11,933 bases of DNA, from the NCBI GenBank assembly GCA_009698045.1, contig WLRE01000034.1, positions 1 through 11,933 on the forward strand, given 5' to 3'. Shown here one piece after another: positions 1 through 6,886 of this stretch; the stretch's first letter is position 1; each line of letters opens with the position of its first letter. This stretch comes from Actinomycetota bacterium (GTDB lineage Bacteria > Actinomycetota > Actinomycetes > Nanopelagicales > Nanopelagicaceae). The translations under genes were made by a program, and so were the position numbers. Below the pieces are notes generated by a model. It worked only from the letters and a program-made list of their open reading frames with translations. It searched no databases and had not been told where the DNA came from.

Positions 1-386
1 ACTTTATAGGCAACGGCTAATCCGACACCATCAAAGAAGACGTGAATAGCCATAGCGAGAGCGCCGACTACTCCAGCCGCATCGCCGTAGTGGGTGTGCT
101 CATGAGCATATTCAGATTCCGCAGGTTCGTGACCGCCGGCCAGTTGTTCAAAGAAATGTAAGAAGAGAAATCCCACAACGAAGGCGATTGCGACTAATGG
201 AATCTTTCCGAGGTGTAAGCCGCCACCGACAAAAACTTCGGGCAATAAATCAAAGCCAACTAAGCCAAGCAAGAGTCCCGCAGCTAGGCCGAGGACTAAG
301 TGGAAGCGATCTTTAGAGCGAAGGGCGACATATCCGCCGAGAGTGGTGGACCCTACGGTTACCGCGGCTAACACAATCGCAATCAT
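1..386 (-). CDS. ZIP-family metal transporter, N-terminal part (cut by window edge)
   Basis: An open frame of 128 codons runs from ATG at 386 off the left edge, so the C-terminal half is missing. The product is a hydrophobic polytopic membrane protein with segments at about residues 2-22, 30-50 and 63-81. A histidine-rich loop follows (about 86-99, with H86, H95, H97, H99). The next helix carries HVFFDG at 115-120, which matches the H-x-x-x-D/E-G metal-site pattern of helix 4 in ZIP transporters. ZIP proteins move Zn(II) or similar divalent metals into the cytoplasm, and the His-rich loop between helices 3 and 4 is typical. The metal cannot be read from the sequence. The gene diverges from glyS across 92 bases. 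A TAGACT box six bases before the ATG suggests a leaderless transcript. Family assignment is fairly sure; the rest of the protein is unseen. Confidence 0.8.
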   Translation of the reverse strand, partial: MIAIVLAAVTVGSTTLGGYVALRSKDRFHLVLGLAAGLLLGLVGFDLLPEVFVGGGLHLGKIPLVAIAFVVGFLFLHFFEQLAGGHEPAESEYAHEHTHYGDAAGVVGALAMAIHVFFDGVGLAVAYK

Positions 387-392
387 GGAAGG

Positions 393-398
393 AGTCTA
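393..398 (-). promoter_or_regulatory. Putative -10 box (TAGACT) of leaderless ZIP transporter transcript
   Basis: On the minus strand TAGACT is followed by exactly six bases and then the ATG of the ZIP gene. This is the TANNNT spacing expected when transcription starts at the first base of the start codon, as is common in actinobacteria. No clear Shine-Dalgarno sequence lies between box and start. No good -35 is visible. Confidence 0.5.
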
Positions 399-417
399 CC
401 TGCACCATTTCTACGAG

Positions 418-423
418 TAGAAT
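418..423 (+). promoter_or_regulatory. Putative -10 box (TAGAAT) for glyS
   Basis: TAGAAT matches the -10 consensus at five of six positions and lies in the ZIP–glyS divergent spacer. It would start transcription near base 430, giving a leader of about 50 bases. The sequence 17 bases upstream (TCTACC) is only a weak -35. It sits about 20 bases from the opposing ZIP -10, so the two promoters would compete for space. Confidence 0.4.
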
Positions 424-467
424 TGGCCACCTTGCGACCAGCAAGGAGAGCCGACAGCCAGCCGGAT

Positions 468-471
468 GGAG
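468..471 (+). promoter_or_regulatory. Ribosome binding site GGAG of glyS
   Basis: GGAG ends seven bases before ATG 479 and decides this start. An ATG at 466 lies in another frame. glyS is one of the few genes here with a recognisable Shine-Dalgarno sequence. Confidence 0.65.
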
Positions 472-478
472 ATCAGAG

Positions 479-1858
479 ATGGCCGCAGATCGTTTAGAGA
501 CAATTGTTAGCCTCGCCAAGCGCAGAGGTTTTGTATACCCATCATCAGAAATTTATGGCGGATTGCGCGCCTCATGGGATTACGGCCCCCTTGGAGTCGA
601 ACTCAAAAATAACGTTAAGCGCCAATGGTGGCGCGCGATGGTTCAAGGTCGAGAAGATGTTGTTGGTTTAGATTCTTGCGTCATCTTGGCTCGTGAGGTC
701 TGGGAGGCATCCGGTCACGTAGAGACTTTTACTGATCCGTTGACTGAATGTACTGAGTGCCACAAGCGTTATCGCGCCGATCATTTAGAGGAAGCGTACG
801 AAGCAAAGCACGGCAAAGCTCCAGCATCGATGGCCGATGTGAACTGCCCTAATTGCGGCAATAAAGGAAAGTTCACCGCACCTAAGAATTTCTCTGGTTT
901 ATTGAAGACCTATCTCGGCGCTGTTGAAGATGAATCTGGTCTTGCTTACCTGCGCCCAGAGACTGCGCAAGGAATCTTCATTAACTTCGACAATGTCGCA
1001 CAGACTTCCCGCAAGAAGCCGCCATTTGGTATTGGCCAAATAGGCAAGTCATTCCGCAATGAAATTACGCCCGGAAACTTTATTTTCCGTACTCGTGAAT
1101 TCGAACAAATGGAGATGGAGTTCTTCGTGGTACCAGGTACCGATGAAGAGTGGCATCAGTACTGGATTGATACTCGTCTCGAGTGGTACAAAGGTTTAGG
1201 TATCAATCCTGATCGCTTGCGTTTATTCGAGCATCCAAAAGAGAAGTTATCTCACTACTCCAAGCGCACTGTCGATATTGAATATAAATTTGAATTCAAC
1301 GGCACCGAATGGGGCGAGCTTGAAGGTATTGCAAGCCGTACCGACTTCGACCTTAAAGCGCACGGCGCAGCATCTGGTAAAGACTTGTCTTGGTTTGATC
1401 AAGAGAAGAACGAGCGTTGGGTTCCGTACGTCATTGAACCAGCGGCTGGTGTCGACCGTTGCACCTTGACCTTCATGATGGATGCATTTACCGAAGATGA
1501 AGCTCCTAATTCCAAGGGCGAGATGGAAAAGCGCGCAGTGATGAAACTTGACCACCGCCTGGCTCCGATTAAGGCTGCAGTTCTTCCACTCTCTCGAAAT
1601 GCTGATCTCTCTCCAAAGGCCCGCGATCTAGCTGCGCAATTGCGTCAGAACTGGTCAGTCGATTTTGATGATGCTGGTGCAATCGGTCGTCGCTATCGTC
1701 GCCAAGATGAAATCGGAACACCGTTCTGTATCACCATTGACTTTGAAACACTTGAAGATAATGCAGTGACAATTCGGGAACGCGACACCATGGCGCAAGA
1801 GCGCATCTCCATCGACCAAGTGCAGAACTATCTCGCACCGAAGTTGTTGGGTTGCTAA
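479..1858 (+). CDS. glyS: Glycyl-tRNA synthetase, dimeric alpha2 type
   Basis: 459 residues, the usual length of the single-chain bacterial/archaeal-type glycyl-tRNA synthetase. It charges tRNA-Gly with glycine in the cytoplasm. The N-terminus has the family pattern RGFVYPSSEIYGG (about 16-28) and DYGPLG (34-39). Two Cys pairs, C91/C94 and C123/C126, form the likely zinc knuckle of the insertion. Class II motif 2 is FRNEI...FRTREFEQMEMEFF (192-216), and motif 3 is GVDR (324-327). The anticodon-binding domain takes up about 365-455. Start: ATG 479 with GGAG seven bases upstream. The 3' end overlaps the proposed TTG start of dusB by seven bases, which suggests translational coupling. It is the first gene of the glyS–dusB–DUF218 run. 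Some actinobacterial annotations name this form glyQS. Confidence 0.96.
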   Translation: MAADRLETIVSLAKRRGFVYPSSEIYGGLRASWDYGPLGVELKNNVKRQWWRAMVQGREDVVGLDSCVILAREVWEASGHVETFTDPLTECTECHKRYRADHLEEAYEAKHGKAPASMADVNCPNCGNKGKFTAPKNFSGLLKTYLGAVEDESGLAYLRPETAQGIFINFDNVAQTSRKKPPFGIGQIGKSFRNEITPGNFIFRTREFEQMEMEFFVVPGTDEEWHQYWIDTRLEWYKGLGINPDRLRLFEHPKEKLSHYSKRTVDIEYKFEFNGTEWGELEGIASRTDFDLKAHGAASGKDLSWFDQEKNERWVPYVIEPAAGVDRCTLTFMMDAFTEDEAPNSKGEMEKRAVMKLDHRLAPIKAAVLPLSRNADLSPKARDLAAQLRQNWSVDFDDAGAIGRRYRRQDEIGTPFCITIDFETLEDNAVTIRERDTMAQERISIDQVQNYLAPKLLGC

Positions 1859-3021
1859 CTAAGCCAGTATCTCCACTTCGTCTTCCCATCTCTAATGGGG
1901 GATTTGCGAATAACGAGGTGGTACTAGATACCCCCGTCGTTCTCGCACCCATGGCAGGTATTACTAACTCTGCATTTCGCACCCTCTGCCGCGAGCAAGG
2001 TGCTGGCCTCTTTGTCTCCGAAATGGTGACAGCCCGCGCTCTAATCGAACGACATCCCGAAACCATGCGATTGATAACTCCAGGCGAGGGAGAGACACCT
2101 CGCTCAGTGCAGTTGTATGCAGTTGATCCGAAAGTGGTTGGCTTAGCAATCAAGATGCTGATGGAAGAGAATCTGGCAGATCACATCGATCTCAACTTCG
2201 GATGTCCGGTTCCGAAAGTGACACGTCGTGGCGGAGGATCTGCGCTGCCATATAAGAGAAAGTTATTTTCAGAGATCGTTCATGCATCCGTTAAGGCAGC
2301 TGCGCCATTCGGTGTTCCCGTCACCGTCAAAATGCGGGTCGGTATTGATCCCGAGCACCCGACTTATCTTGAGGCAGCATCGGCGGCAGCCGATGCAGGT
2401 GTCGCATGGGTCGCACTGCATGCGCGATATGCATCTCAGATGTATGAAGGCAAGGCAGATTGGTCGGTGATTGCCAAACTCGTTGAACACTTAGCCCCCA
2501 CAGGCGTTCCCGTCTTAGGCAATGGCGATATCTGGTCAGGTGCCGATGGTGTGCGCATGGTGGAAGAGACTGGATGCGCCGGTGTTGTAGTTGGTCGTGG
2601 CTGCTTAGGAAGACCTTGGCTCTTCGCTGATTTAGTTTCGGCGTTCAATGGCGAGAGCAATCGAGCCCAACCCACACTCTTTGAAGTCCGCGAAATTATG
2701 TTTCGTCATGCCGAGCTTCTGGTTACTTTCTTCGAGAGTGAGGATCGAGCACTTCGAGATCTGCGCAAACACATGGCTTGGTATCTCAAGGGCTTTAGCG
2801 TTGTACGCGAACTGCGTGCTCAGTTTGGAATGGTCTCGACGCTGGCAGAGCTGCGCGGATTACTTGATCAACTAGAAGATCAGCCATATCCGACTGCGGT
2901 TGCTGAGTCGCCCCGTGGACGTAATAGTCACGGTAAACCAGTATCGCTGCCCGCTAATTGGCTCGATGACCCAGATGAAATTCCAGCAATCACTATCGAC
3001 GATTCAGTCTCTGGCGGATAA
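1852..3021 (+). CDS. dusB: tRNA-dihydrouridine synthase, DusB-like
   Basis: An FMN-dependent TIM-barrel enzyme that reduces specific uridines in the tRNA D-loop to dihydrouridine, using NAD(P)H. Visible motifs are LAPMAGITNSAFR (31-43, FMN site), LNFGCP with catalytic C118, K160 in VKMRVG, H190, GNGD (223-226) and GRG (248-250) of the phosphate site. A helical C-terminal RNA-binding part follows, then a Pro/Asp-rich tail. At 389 residues it is longer than E. coli DusB because of this tail, which resembles other actinobacterial members. The start is TTG 1852, overlapping glyS; it keeps the PLRL...LDTPVVLAPMAG stretch typical of the family. GTG 1918 is a shorter in-frame alternative that would lose part of the first strand. 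No Shine-Dalgarno sequence is evident, so coupling to glyS is likely. Function is very likely; the start is moderately sure. Confidence 0.93.
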   Translation: MLTKPVSPLRLPISNGGFANNEVVLDTPVVLAPMAGITNSAFRTLCREQGAGLFVSEMVTARALIERHPETMRLITPGEGETPRSVQLYAVDPKVVGLAIKMLMEENLADHIDLNFGCPVPKVTRRGGGSALPYKRKLFSEIVHASVKAAAPFGVPVTVKMRVGIDPEHPTYLEAASAAADAGVAWVALHARYASQMYEGKADWSVIAKLVEHLAPTGVPVLGNGDIWSGADGVRMVEETGCAGVVVGRGCLGRPWLFADLVSAFNGESNRAQPTLFEVREIMFRHAELLVTFFESEDRALRDLRKHMAWYLKGFSVVRELRAQFGMVSTLAELRGLLDQLEDQPYPTAVAESPRGRNSHGKPVSLPANWLDDPDEIPAITIDDSVSGG

Positions 3022-3023
3022 GC

Positions 3024-3653
3024 ATGTTCTTACTTTTTAAGTTATTTCGGCGAATCGTGGCAGCGTTTCTATTGGTAATTATTGTCGTACCTCTATTTGT
3101 GGCACTTCGCATCTGGGATACCGGACATGTGGCGGCTCCAATCAAGAGCGATGCGATAGTAATTCTGGGTGCTGCGCAATACAACGGGCGCCCAAGTGAT
3201 TTGTTGAGTGCACGTATTGAGGATGCCCAAATTCTATTTTCAAAAGGTTTAGCGCCAAGAATTCTCACAGTCGGAGCGGCAGCATCGGGAGATGCTTATT
3301 CAGAGGCACAAACAAGCGCCAGTGCGCTCTTTAAAGGTGGGATTTTACCGCGCCAGGTAAAAATCATTCCGGTCGGGAAAGATACGTTGTCGAGCACAGT
3401 GGCCTATGTGAGCTACATGAAAGTTAAAGGCTATACATCCGTCATCATTGCAACCGATCCGTACCACTGTTATCGAGCAATCGCGATGGCACGAGATTTA
3501 GGAGTTCAAGCAACATGTGCGCCGACTACCAACGGCCCAGGAACGCTTCAAGCTACCGGAATTCGATACATCATCCGTGAGACTGGCGCTTATTTAGCCT
3601 ACAAAACCGTAGGTCGATTCGGTATTCACCTCACTGACCAGGTAAAGAAATAG
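3024..3653 (+). CDS. DUF218 (YdcF/SanA-like) membrane-anchored protein
   Basis: 209 residues. One N-terminal transmembrane segment (about 9-29, preceded by Lys/Arg) anchors a soluble domain. That domain shows the DUF218 pattern: DAIVILGA (43-50), R64 and a Glu-containing SEA (93-95), a conserved Thr region (121-125), then ATDPYH (143-148) and R151. DUF218 proteins such as SanA and YdcF of enteric bacteria are linked to the cell envelope, and YdcF binds S-adenosylmethionine, but no general reaction is settled. The N-terminal anchor with positive residues predicts that the domain lies outside the membrane. The start lies two bases after the dusB stop, so it is probably read with dusB. Its last codon TAG is also the start of the proposed dgt -10 box. 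The exact role is unknown. Confidence 0.85.
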   Translation: MFLLFKLFRRIVAAFLLVIIVVPLFVALRIWDTGHVAAPIKSDAIVILGAAQYNGRPSDLLSARIEDAQILFSKGLAPRILTVGAAASGDAYSEAQTSASALFKGGILPRQVKIIPVGKDTLSSTVAYVSYMKVKGYTSVIIATDPYHCYRAIAMARDLGVQATCAPTTNGPGTLQATGIRYIIRETGAYLAYKTVGRFGIHLTDQVKK

Positions 3654-3656
3654 AGT
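3651..3656 (+). promoter_or_regulatory. Putative -10 box (TAGAGT) of leaderless dgt transcript
   Basis: TAGAGT overlaps the stop codon of the DUF218 gene and is followed by six bases and the dgt ATG. This is the same layout as at four other genes in the window. No Shine-Dalgarno sequence or strong -35 is visible. It would let dgt be transcribed separately from the upstream run. Confidence 0.5.
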
Positions 3657-3662
3657 ACGCAC

Positions 3663-4904
3663 ATGGTTCTTAACGCAGCGAATGAGCATCCGGGTTACTC
3701 CGAGAGCGATCGCGAACGCTTCCTAGATGAACCTGCCAAACGTTTAGGGCGAACCGAGTTTGCGCGAGATCGCGCGCGCATTATTCATTCGTTTGCACTC
3801 CGACGATTAGCTGCAAAGACTCAAGTTGAAGTTCCTTTTGAAACCGAGTTTCCTCGAACCCGCCTCTCTCACTCACTTGAATGTGCGCAGGTAGGTCGCG
3901 AACTTGGTGCAGCACTAGGAGCAGATCCAGATTTAATGGAAGGTGCATGCCTTGCACATGACATCGGCCACCCGCCTTTTGGTCATAATGGCGAAGAAGC
4001 ACTCAATGAAGTTGCACTCGCCTGTGGGGGATTCGAAGGTAATGCGCAGAGCCTTAGATTGCTGATTCGTTTAGAAGCAAAGACGGTAGATCAGAACGGA
4101 CATTCCATTGGCCTCAATCTCACTCGCGCATCACTGGATGCCGCAACCAAGTATCCATGGCCGCGCGCAATTAATGCGCGCAAGTTTGGTGTGTACGACG
4201 ACGACTTAGAGATATTCAATTGGATGCGCATGGGAGCACCTGAAGGAGCTCAATCTTTCGAGGCGCAGATTATGGATTGGTCAGATGACGTTGCTTATTC
4301 TGTCCACGATTTAGAGGATGCACTTGTCTCGGGCCAAGTAATGCTTGGTGGATTAACCAATGACCTCCCCGAACTCTTTGCGGTAGCTAAATCCACATAT
4401 CTCTCGGACATTACTCGCGATGAAGTTGATGAGGCATTAACGAATTTGCAACAGCTCTCTTGCTGGCCAAAGAATTACGATGGCAGTCACCGCGCACTTG
4501 CTCGTTTAAAAGATTTAGCGAGTCAATTAGTCGGCCGTTTTGCACTAGCTGCTGAGAGTCGAACTCGCGAAGAATATGGCGCTGGAAATCTCACTCGTTA
4601 CTCCGCCAATTTAGTTGTACCTCGCGCCCAACGAGTGGAGGTTGCACTTCTTAAAGCGATGGCGGGTTTTTACATTATTAACGCCGAGAGCTCCCAGAAG
4701 CGGTATAACGACCAGCAAGTTTTGATTGCAGAACTAGTCGAAGCACTTTCTCGCACCGCCCCGGTATCACTTGACTCCTTCTTCCTGCAGGATTGGAGCG
4801 CTGCAACCAGCGATTCCGAGAAATTGCGCGTTGTTGTGGACCAAGTTGCCTCTCTGACCGATCCTGGTGCGATTGCCTTGCATGCCAGAGTGTCGGCCCG
4901 TTAA
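3663..4904 (+). CDS. dgt: Deoxyguanosinetriphosphate triphosphohydrolase (dGTPase)-like HD protein
   Basis: 413 residues, the usual size of actinobacterial Dgt. These enzymes split dNTPs (classically dGTP) into the deoxynucleoside and tripolyphosphate, trimming the cytoplasmic dNTP pool. The HD metal site is complete: H70 in RLSHSLE, H99-D100 in AHDIGHPPFGHNG, and the distal Asp in SDDVAY (D208/D209). The early RRLAAKTQV segment (47-55) and the ETEFPRTRLSH stretch are typical of the family. Dgt directly upstream of dnaG is a recurring actinobacterial arrangement. The start is ATG 3663, with TAGAGT six bases before it rather than a ribosome binding site, so a leaderless message is likely. The stop precedes dnaG by 13 bases. 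The nucleotide preference cannot be read from the sequence, and some family members act on several dNTPs. Confidence 0.93.
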   Translation: MVLNAANEHPGYSESDRERFLDEPAKRLGRTEFARDRARIIHSFALRRLAAKTQVEVPFETEFPRTRLSHSLECAQVGRELGAALGADPDLMEGACLAHDIGHPPFGHNGEEALNEVALACGGFEGNAQSLRLLIRLEAKTVDQNGHSIGLNLTRASLDAATKYPWPRAINARKFGVYDDDLEIFNWMRMGAPEGAQSFEAQIMDWSDDVAYSVHDLEDALVSGQVMLGGLTNDLPELFAVAKSTYLSDITRDEVDEALTNLQQLSCWPKNYDGSHRALARLKDLASQLVGRFALAAESRTREEYGAGNLTRYSANLVVPRAQRVEVALLKAMAGFYIINAESSQKRYNDQQVLIAELVEALSRTAPVSLDSFFLQDWSAATSDSEKLRVVVDQVASLTDPGAIALHARVSAR

Positions 4905-4905
4905 C

Positions 4906-4911
4906 TAAGAT
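4906..4911 (+). promoter_or_regulatory. Putative -10 box (TAAGAT) of leaderless dnaG transcript
   Basis: TAAGAT lies in the 13-base dgt–dnaG spacer, followed by exactly six bases and the dnaG ATG. The AGAG between box and start could also act as a weak Shine-Dalgarno sequence in a read-through transcript. The same hexamer with the same spacing precedes the gene at 11813. Confidence 0.5.
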
Positions 4912-4917
4912 AGAGCC

Positions 4918-6762
4918 ATGGCTGGTCGTATTCGTGATGAGGATGTCTCCTACGTTCGCGACCACACAGCAATTGATGATGTAGTCGGAGAGTATGTCCA
5001 ACTCAAGAATGCTGGCGGCGGACAGAAGAAGGGGCTCTGCCCATTTCATGATGAAAAATCTCCCTCTTTCAATGTCACGCCATCTAAAGGTTATTTTCAT
5101 TGCTTTGGTTGCGGAGTCGGCGGAGATGTCATCGCCTTTGTAATGAAGGTTGATCATCAATCATTTTCAGAGACAGTAGAACGCCTGGCTGATCGTTTGG
5201 GTTACCAACTTCGATACGACACTTCCGGGGCAAGCCCAGAAGCAATGGGACCTAAGAAATCTCGCCTTTATGCCGCAAATGCAGCAGCGGCAGAGTTTTA
5301 TCAATCTCAGTTATTACTTCCGGCAGCTGCGCATGGGCGCGATTTTCTTACTAAGCGAGGATTCGATAAGGCTGCTGCCGAACTCTTTGGTGTTGGATAT
5401 GCCCCCGATGAATGGGACGGTCTGTACAAGTATCTACGCAGTAAAGCATTCACCGATGAGGAATTATCGGTTGCAGGTTTAACGAAAGATGGCACTAAAG
5501 GCCCAATCGATCGTTTTCGCAATAGATTGATCTGGCCCATTAAAGATATCACCGGTGAATACGTGGGCTTTGGCGCACGCAAATTAGCTACAGATGAGGT
5601 CGATCAAGGACCGAAATATCTCAACACTTCTGAGACTCCAATTTATAAGAAGAGTCGAATTCTCTATGGGTTAGAGAAGGCAAAGAAAGATATTTCACAG
5701 AAGCGTCAGGTTGTGGTGGTCGAGGGCTATACCGATGTTATGGCCGCTCATTTAGCTGGTGTTACCACCGCCGTCGCAACATGCGGTACTGCATTCGGTG
5801 ATGATCACATTGGCATCATTCGCCGACTTCTGATGGATGACGACTCTTTCCGCGGCGAAGTAATCTTTACCTTCGATGGCGATGCGGCTGGTCAAAAGGC
5901 TGCGCTCAAAGCCTTTGGCGATGATCAGAAATTTGTCACCCAAACATTTGTTGCCGTTGAACCTACAGGAATGGATCCCTGCGAGCTTCGCATTGCATCG
6001 GGAGACTCTGCAGTACGCGATCTCATAGCTCGCCGTGTTCCGCTCTTCGAATTTGCCATGAAATCAGAGATTGCCAAATACGATGTAACCACTGCCGAAG
6101 GGCGAGTCTCAGCTCTCAATGAGGTAGCGCCACTTGTAAGCAAGATTAAAGATGCCTCCTTACGTCCTGAATACACAAAATCAATCGCCGGTTGGTTGGG
6201 CATGGATGTTGAGGTTGTAGCAGCAGCAATTAAGAAGAGTGCATACAATTCAAGATCAGCGCCGGCAGCTCAGTCAAATGCCGCTGCACCAGCGCCACAG
6301 AGTGAAGTAAACCTTCGCGACCCAATACTTCTTCTTGAGCGAGAAGTCTTAAAAGTGAAACTCCAAGCTCCCGAACTAGTAAAGAATTGGTCTGAGATTG
6401 AAGGTAATGCATTCTCGTATTGGGCCTATCACGCACTTCGCACTCATATTGATTCTCATCCTGATATTGATACCGCACAACTCATTGAGAGCGCTCAAGC
6501 AGAGGATGTTCGCTCCCTCATTACTCAACTCATCGTCGAACCTGTTCGACTTGATGGCGAGATCTCAACTAAATACACCACCGGACTCGTTGCGCGCCTT
6601 CGCGAAGTCGCACTGACTCGCTCGATTGTCGATCTCAAATCCACCCTCCAACGCCTTAACCCCACGGAGAATGTCGAGGAGTACAACCAAGCATTTGCCT
6701 CCTTAATTGCCCTTGAGGCCCAAAAGACCATTCAAAAGGAGATTTCTGCGGGCGAGCTCTAG
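4918..6762 (+). CDS. dnaG: DNA primase
   Basis: 614 residues, normal for actinobacterial DnaG. It makes the RNA primers for chromosome replication together with the replicative helicase. Domain order: a CHC2 zinc-binding domain with C41, H44, C62 and C65; the RNA polymerase core with RNRLIWPIKD (201-210) and GFGAR; and a TOPRIM fold with VVEGYTDVM (E269) and FDGDAAG (D320, D322) as metal-binding residues. An Ala/Pro-rich linker (about 444-462) leads to a helical C-terminal domain (about 465-614) that should bind the DnaB helicase. The start is ATG 4918, 13 bases after dgt. The gene is followed by a 50-base spacer holding the likely tRNA-Asn promoter, with no convincing terminator. All key residues are present. 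Confidence 0.97.
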   Translation: MAGRIRDEDVSYVRDHTAIDDVVGEYVQLKNAGGGQKKGLCPFHDEKSPSFNVTPSKGYFHCFGCGVGGDVIAFVMKVDHQSFSETVERLADRLGYQLRYDTSGASPEAMGPKKSRLYAANAAAAEFYQSQLLLPAAAHGRDFLTKRGFDKAAAELFGVGYAPDEWDGLYKYLRSKAFTDEELSVAGLTKDGTKGPIDRFRNRLIWPIKDITGEYVGFGARKLATDEVDQGPKYLNTSETPIYKKSRILYGLEKAKKDISQKRQVVVVEGYTDVMAAHLAGVTTAVATCGTAFGDDHIGIIRRLLMDDDSFRGEVIFTFDGDAAGQKAALKAFGDDQKFVTQTFVAVEPTGMDPCELRIASGDSAVRDLIARRVPLFEFAMKSEIAKYDVTTAEGRVSALNEVAPLVSKIKDASLRPEYTKSIAGWLGMDVEVVAAAIKKSAYNSRSAPAAQSNAAAPAPQSEVNLRDPILLLEREVLKVKLQAPELVKNWSEIEGNAFSYWAYHALRTHIDSHPDIDTAQLIESAQAEDVRSLITQLIVEPVRLDGEISTKYTTGLVARLREVALTRSIVDLKSTLQRLNPTENVEEYNQAFASLIALEAQKTIQKEISAGEL

Positions 6763-6764
6763 TT

Positions 6765-6792
6765 TTGATGTATCAAGGCTCTCCAGTAAAGT
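6765..6792 (+). promoter_or_regulatory. Putative promoter of tRNA-Asn
   Basis: TTGATG (6765-6770) and TAAAGT (6787-6792) are separated by 16 bases. Each matches the sigma-70-type consensus at four of six positions. Transcription would start near 6799, about 14 bases before the tRNA. The -35 half overlaps a 12-base palindrome, TTGATgtATCAA. This is the only sizeable spacer between dnaG and the tRNA, so a promoter is expected here, but the boxes are only moderate. Confidence 0.35.
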
Positions 6793-6812
6793 ACGCCAGT
6801 ACTAACAAATAG

Positions 6813-6885
6813 TCCCTCATAGCTCAATTGGCAGAGCAGCCGACTGTTAATCGGCAGGTTCTTGGTTCGAGTCCAAGTGAGGGAG
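6813..6885 (+). tRNA. tRNA-Asn (anticodon GTT)
   Basis: A full 73-base cloverleaf can be drawn. The acceptor stem TCCCTCA (6813-6819) pairs with TGAGGGA (6878-6884), with discriminator G6885. The D stem is GCTC/GAGC around an AATTGGCA loop. The anticodon stem GCCGA/TCGGC holds the loop CTGTTAA, with GTT at 6846-6848. The T stem CTTGG/CCAAG holds TTCGAGT. CCA is not encoded; the DNA continues CATG, so CCA must be added enzymatically after 3' trimming. A tRNA-Asn just after dnaG is common in actinobacteria. The start codon of the next gene lies one base after the tRNA end, so the two are almost certainly on one transcript. Confidence 0.97.
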
Positions 6886-6886
6886 C

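Noticed and set aside
1731..2153. A 140-codon open frame on the minus strand across the glyS–dusB junction
   Set aside because: It is antisense to conserved DusB and GlyRS coding sequence and has no recognisable domain or start signal.
4678..5160. A 160-codon open frame on the minus strand across the dgt–dnaG junction
   Set aside because: It runs opposite two clearly real genes, its product shows no family motif, and it lies over the conserved DnaG zinc domain. It is a shadow of their codon pattern.
6230..6616. Overlapping open frames of 70-80 codons on both strands, one with a repeated Leu-Ile run
   Set aside because: The Leu-Ile run is only the shifted reading of periodic ATT/GAT codons in the DnaG C-terminal domain.
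6765..6776. Palindrome TTGATgtATCAA after dnaG as a terminator or operator
   Set aside because: The stem is AT-rich and short with a tiny loop and no T-run after it, so it is a poor terminator; a single short palindrome over a possible -35 is not enough to call an operator.
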